From NCBI RefSeq assembly GCF_004402695.1, contig NZ_SOFL01000008.1, positions 153,059-217,058 of the forward strand: a DNA stretch of 64,000 nucleotides. Reading direction: 5' to 3'. Made by a program: the position numbers and the translations under genes. Source of the DNA: Cryobacterium adonitolivorans. Its GTDB lineage: Bacteria > Actinomycetota > Actinomycetes > Actinomycetales > Microbacteriaceae. How positions within the stretch are numbered: position 1 is the first letter of the stretch; each line of letters begins with the position of its first letter. This document shows, piece by piece, positions 61,931 to 64,000 of this stretch. The notes under the pieces were generated by a model, which saw only the letters and a program-made list of their open reading frames with translations, did no database searches and was not told the DNA's origin.

Positions 61931-61951
61931 TGGTTCTGCCGGAATCCGGCG

Positions 61952-62833
61952 TCAGAAGCCTCGGCCGCCGGTGACGGGCACCACCGCGCCCGAGATGTAT
62001 GAGGCCTCCGGCGAGGCCAGGAAAACATAGGCGGAGGCGAGTTCTGCGGGCTGCCCGGCCCGGCCCAGCGGCGTGTCCTGGCCGAAGGTGGGCAGCGTGT
62101 CCGGCCAGGAGGTCGCCGGGATCAGCGGGGTCCAGATAGGGCCGGGAGCTACGGCGTTCACGCGCACCCCGGTGGAGCCCAGCTGCTGCGCGAGCGCCTG
62201 GGTGAATGCCACCAGCGCGGCCTTGGTCATCGCGTAGTCGATGAGCTGCGGCGAGGGGCTCGACGCCTGTATTGAGGATGTGGAGATGATTGACGAGCCG
62301 GGCGCCAGATGCGGGACGGCGGTGCGCGCGATCCACAGGGTGGCGTACAGGTTGGTCTTGAAAACCCGGTCGAATTCCTTCGTGGACAGGTTTTCCAGGC
62401 CGTCGCGGTTCTCCTGGTAGGCGGCGTTGAGCACCAGGATGTCCAGCCCGCCGAGGGTGGCGACGGTCTCGTTCACGATGGAGATACAGTGCCCCTCCTC
62501 GCGAATGTCGCCGGGAAGCAGCAAGGCGGTGCGACCTGCGGCGCGGACCAGGGCTGCGGTGTCCTCGGCGTCTTCCTGCTCCTCGGCCAGGTAGGAGATG
62601 GCCACGTCGGCACCTTCCCTGGCGTAGGCGATGGCGACGGCGCGGCCGATCCCGGAGTCGCCTCCGGTGATCAAGGCGCGCCTGCCGGTGAGCTTGCCGC
62701 TGCCCTCATAGGTGTTCTCACCGTGGTCGGGGCGAGGTTCGGTCGCGGCGGTGAGTCCGGGCTGGTCCTGCTCCTGCCTGGGGAAGCCAGCGGAGAAGTA
62801 CTTGGTGGTGGGGTCTTCGCTCGGGTTCGTCAT
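61952..62833 (-). CDS. SDR family oxidoreductase (YghA/YhxC-like)
   Basis: A 293-residue short-chain dehydrogenase with an extended N-terminus (PRQEQDQPGLTAATEPRPDHG) typical of the stress-related SDR group. Cofactor motif ITGGDSGIGRAVA, NAA in LVLNAAYQE, catalytic Ser in STSSIQ, and YAMTK with Tyr and Lys. ATG 62833 has AAGGAA upstream; the longer open frame is not supported. It is probably NADP(H)-dependent, with unknown substrate. Confidence 0.92.
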   Translation of the reverse strand: MTNPSEDPTTKYFSAGFPRQEQDQPGLTAATEPRPDHGENTYEGSGKLTGRRALITGGDSGIGRAVAIAYAREGADVAISYLAEEQEDAEDTAALVRAAGRTALLLPGDIREEGHCISIVNETVATLGGLDILVLNAAYQENRDGLENLSTKEFDRVFKTNLYATLWIARTAVPHLAPGSSIISTSSIQASSPSPQLIDYAMTKAALVAFTQALAQQLGSTGVRVNAVAPGPIWTPLIPATSWPDTLPTFGQDTPLGRAGQPAELASAYVFLASPEASYISGAVVPVTGGRGF

Positions 62834-62898
62834 GAGTGGTGTTCCTTGTTGAAGGGTAGGGCCCGGGTCAAGCGCGACCCGGGCCGAGGGTGAAGCTT

Positions 62899-63450
62899 TT
62901 AGCGCTTGAAGAGGCGCTGCAGCCTGCCGCCGGTGGCTTCGGGCCGCTGCTGTTCCCCTTGCTGGGCGGCGAGCACGATCAGGATGAGCGTGACGGCGGG
63001 AGTGACCCACTGCAGGATGCGCTGCTGGTTCTGCGCTGACGCCAGCTCGTCGGGGGTGCCCTCCGCGGGCTCGGTGGTGCCCTCGACGGGTTCGCCGGCG
63101 TTGGCGCCCATCTTCATGCCGACAACGCCGGAGTAGACGCTTGCGCCGACGGCGACCAGGGTGAGGGCCAACTTGACTCCGGTGTTGACTCTCCCCTCCC
63201 GCTGCAGGGCGAGGCGTTCCGTGTTGCCGAGGATCAGGCCAGCCCCGCCGATGCCGTGCGCGGCCATGGCCGCCCACTGCACTGGAGCCCAGTGCTTCCA
63301 GCCCACGCTGGACACTGCGAGCCGTTCCCGGGGGCTGCTCACCGATGCTGCGGCGCTGTTGAGCCCCACCGCCCCCATCAGCGAACCACCGAACCAGGCT
63401 GCCAGGCCGACATCGTGAAAGCTTCGAACGAGAGTGTTGCGTGACGACAT
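62899..63450 (-). CDS. unknown membrane protein in the stress cluster
   Basis: A 183-residue protein with four predicted membrane segments (about 14-34, 53-75, 89-111 and 145-162). A Pro/Glu/Gly-rich loop (GEPVEGTTEPAEGTPDE) separates the last two. It begins MSSRNTLVRSFHDVGLAAWFGGSLMGAVGLN, which I have no family name for. GAGGAG precedes ATG 63450. Its place among SDR, catalase and DUF2382 genes suggests a stress role. Confidence 0.75.
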   Translation of the reverse strand: MSSRNTLVRSFHDVGLAAWFGGSLMGAVGLNSAAASVSSPRERLAVSSVGWKHWAPVQWAAMAAHGIGGAGLILGNTERLALQREGRVNTGVKLALTLVAVGASVYSGVVGMKMGANAGEPVEGTTEPAEGTPDELASAQNQQRILQWVTPAVTLILIVLAAQQGEQQRPEATGGRLQRLFKR

Positions 63451-63564
63451 ACGGATACTCCTCGTGATTGTGGGGCAGTTATGAGTGAGACGGTTCTCGG
63501 GTGGGAAACGTCATGAAGAATATGGAACGGTTTGGGCCTTCGCGGCGACCCGTCACGACATCAG

Positions 63565-63591
63565 GCCCCGGGGGCGTGAGGTCCCCGGGGC
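63565..63591 (-). terminator. GC-rich hairpin behind the DUF2382 gene
   Basis: Perfect 9-bp arms GCCCCGGGG/CCCCGGGGC about 18 bases past the stop of the DUF2382 gene. No T-tract follows, so termination would be of the GC-hairpin type common in actinobacteria. Confidence 0.5.
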
Positions 63592-63608
63592 TCGATAACA
63601 GTGCGGTG

Positions 63609-64000
63609 CTAGTGAGTGTCGTCGCGGGAGCGGTTGCCCTTGCGGTCGGCGTCTGACGCGTCGTAGTCGATCTCTTCCTTGCGCACCTCTTCGGAGACCC
63701 GCTGGTCCTCGGTCACCGTCTCGGTGCCCAGGCGGACCCGCTCCACCGGAACGGTTTCCTTGTCCACCACGACGCGCTCCTCGGTGAGCTGGACTTCGTG
63801 CTCCTCGTCGCTGAGGTCGGGGCCGGAGGTGGCGTTGCCCCGGTTCGCGTCGGTGATGGGTTCGCGCTCGAGGGTGACTTCCTCATGGCTCACCGGCACA
63901 GTGACGGTTTGGTTCTCCGTAACCACGTGCTTGCGCAGCCGAGCTCGGCCCGCGTCCACCTGCTCTGTGCCCACGCGCAGCTGCTCTTCAGAGCGGGTCA
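63609..64000 (-). CDS. DUF2382 (YsnF/AvaK) domain protein, C-terminal part
   Basis: The gene continues beyond the right edge: codons up to 63998 are open and read TRSEEQLRVGTEQVDAGRA, the standard start of the YsnF/AvaK DUF2382 domain, so GTG 63974 is not its start. Further blocks are ENQTVTVPVSHEEVTLERE, TEERVVVDKETVPVERVRLG and EDQRVSEEVRKEEID. The domain is found in stress-induced proteins, often behind a PRC-barrel domain, which may lie outside the window. Very acidic; function unknown. Confidence 0.9.
   Translation of the reverse strand, partial: TRSEEQLRVGTEQVDAGRARLRKHVVTENQTVTVPVSHEEVTLEREPITDANRGNATSGPDLSDEEHEVQLTEERVVVDKETVPVERVRLGTETVTEDQRVSEEVRKEEIDYDASDADRKGNRSRDDTH

Overview
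This window is 64 kb of GC-rich DNA (about two thirds G+C by eye) with frequent GTG starts and many 4-bp ATGA/GTGA overlaps. The gene content is actinobacterial: PonA2-type penicillin-binding proteins with PASTA domains, a LytR-CpsA-Psr protein, a Rv2578c-type radical SAM protein behind a mycobacterial-type SOS box, Holin-X/DUF3618 envelope genes, and a dispersed repeat that reads SLVELVETP when translated. I infer a Microbacteriaceae member, possibly Cryobacterium-like. That placement is inference and no 16S rRNA lies in the window.

0-12 kb, cell wall: the 3' end of acetyl-CoA synthetase, an acyltransferase-3 protein, a RidA-family protein with a small partner, two tandem PonA2-type PBPs flanking a metallophosphoesterase, tRNA-Pro(CGG) with its terminator, an MFS exporter, an LCP ligase and a small lipoprotein. 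The order recalls the M. tuberculosis Rv3678c-Rv3683 locus, without whiB4 and the ArsA ATPases and with an extra PBP.

12-31 kb, exopolysaccharide: sugar-nucleotide genes (ugd, gmd, fcl, a PMM-like HAD phosphatase), a surface protein with an LASSG-type sorting tail, glycosyltransferases, an acetyltransferase, two pyruvyltransferases, a flippase, a polyprenyl-phosphate sugar transferase, an LMW tyrosine phosphatase and a BY-kinase. Together they suit a fucose-containing, acetylated and pyruvylated polymer. No polymerase (Wzy) was recognised.

31-38 kb holds a NarL-type response regulator, a double-module histidine kinase, thymidine kinase, and a second kinase whose C-terminal module is a separate gene. 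37.8-41.6 kb holds an intein-containing radical SAM gene under a perfect SOS box, and mqo. 41.9-49.1 kb is a signalling island: an OmpR-type regulator, an Hpt-like protein lacking its histidine, a small membrane protein, a degenerate GGDEF protein, a PAS histidine kinase and a GGDEF-EAL protein. 49-55 kb is asd, lysC, recR and dnaX.

55.4-56.2 kb contains decayed GH35 beta-galactosidase and LacI fragments fused head to head. 56.5-64 kb is an envelope/oxidative-stress cluster: Holin-X, DUF3618, YihY, manganese catalase, alcohol dehydrogenase, SDR and DUF2382.

Long palindromes mark many gene ends. Two families have fixed lengths: 63 bp (three copies) and 68 bp (three copies, one inside a kinase coding region).
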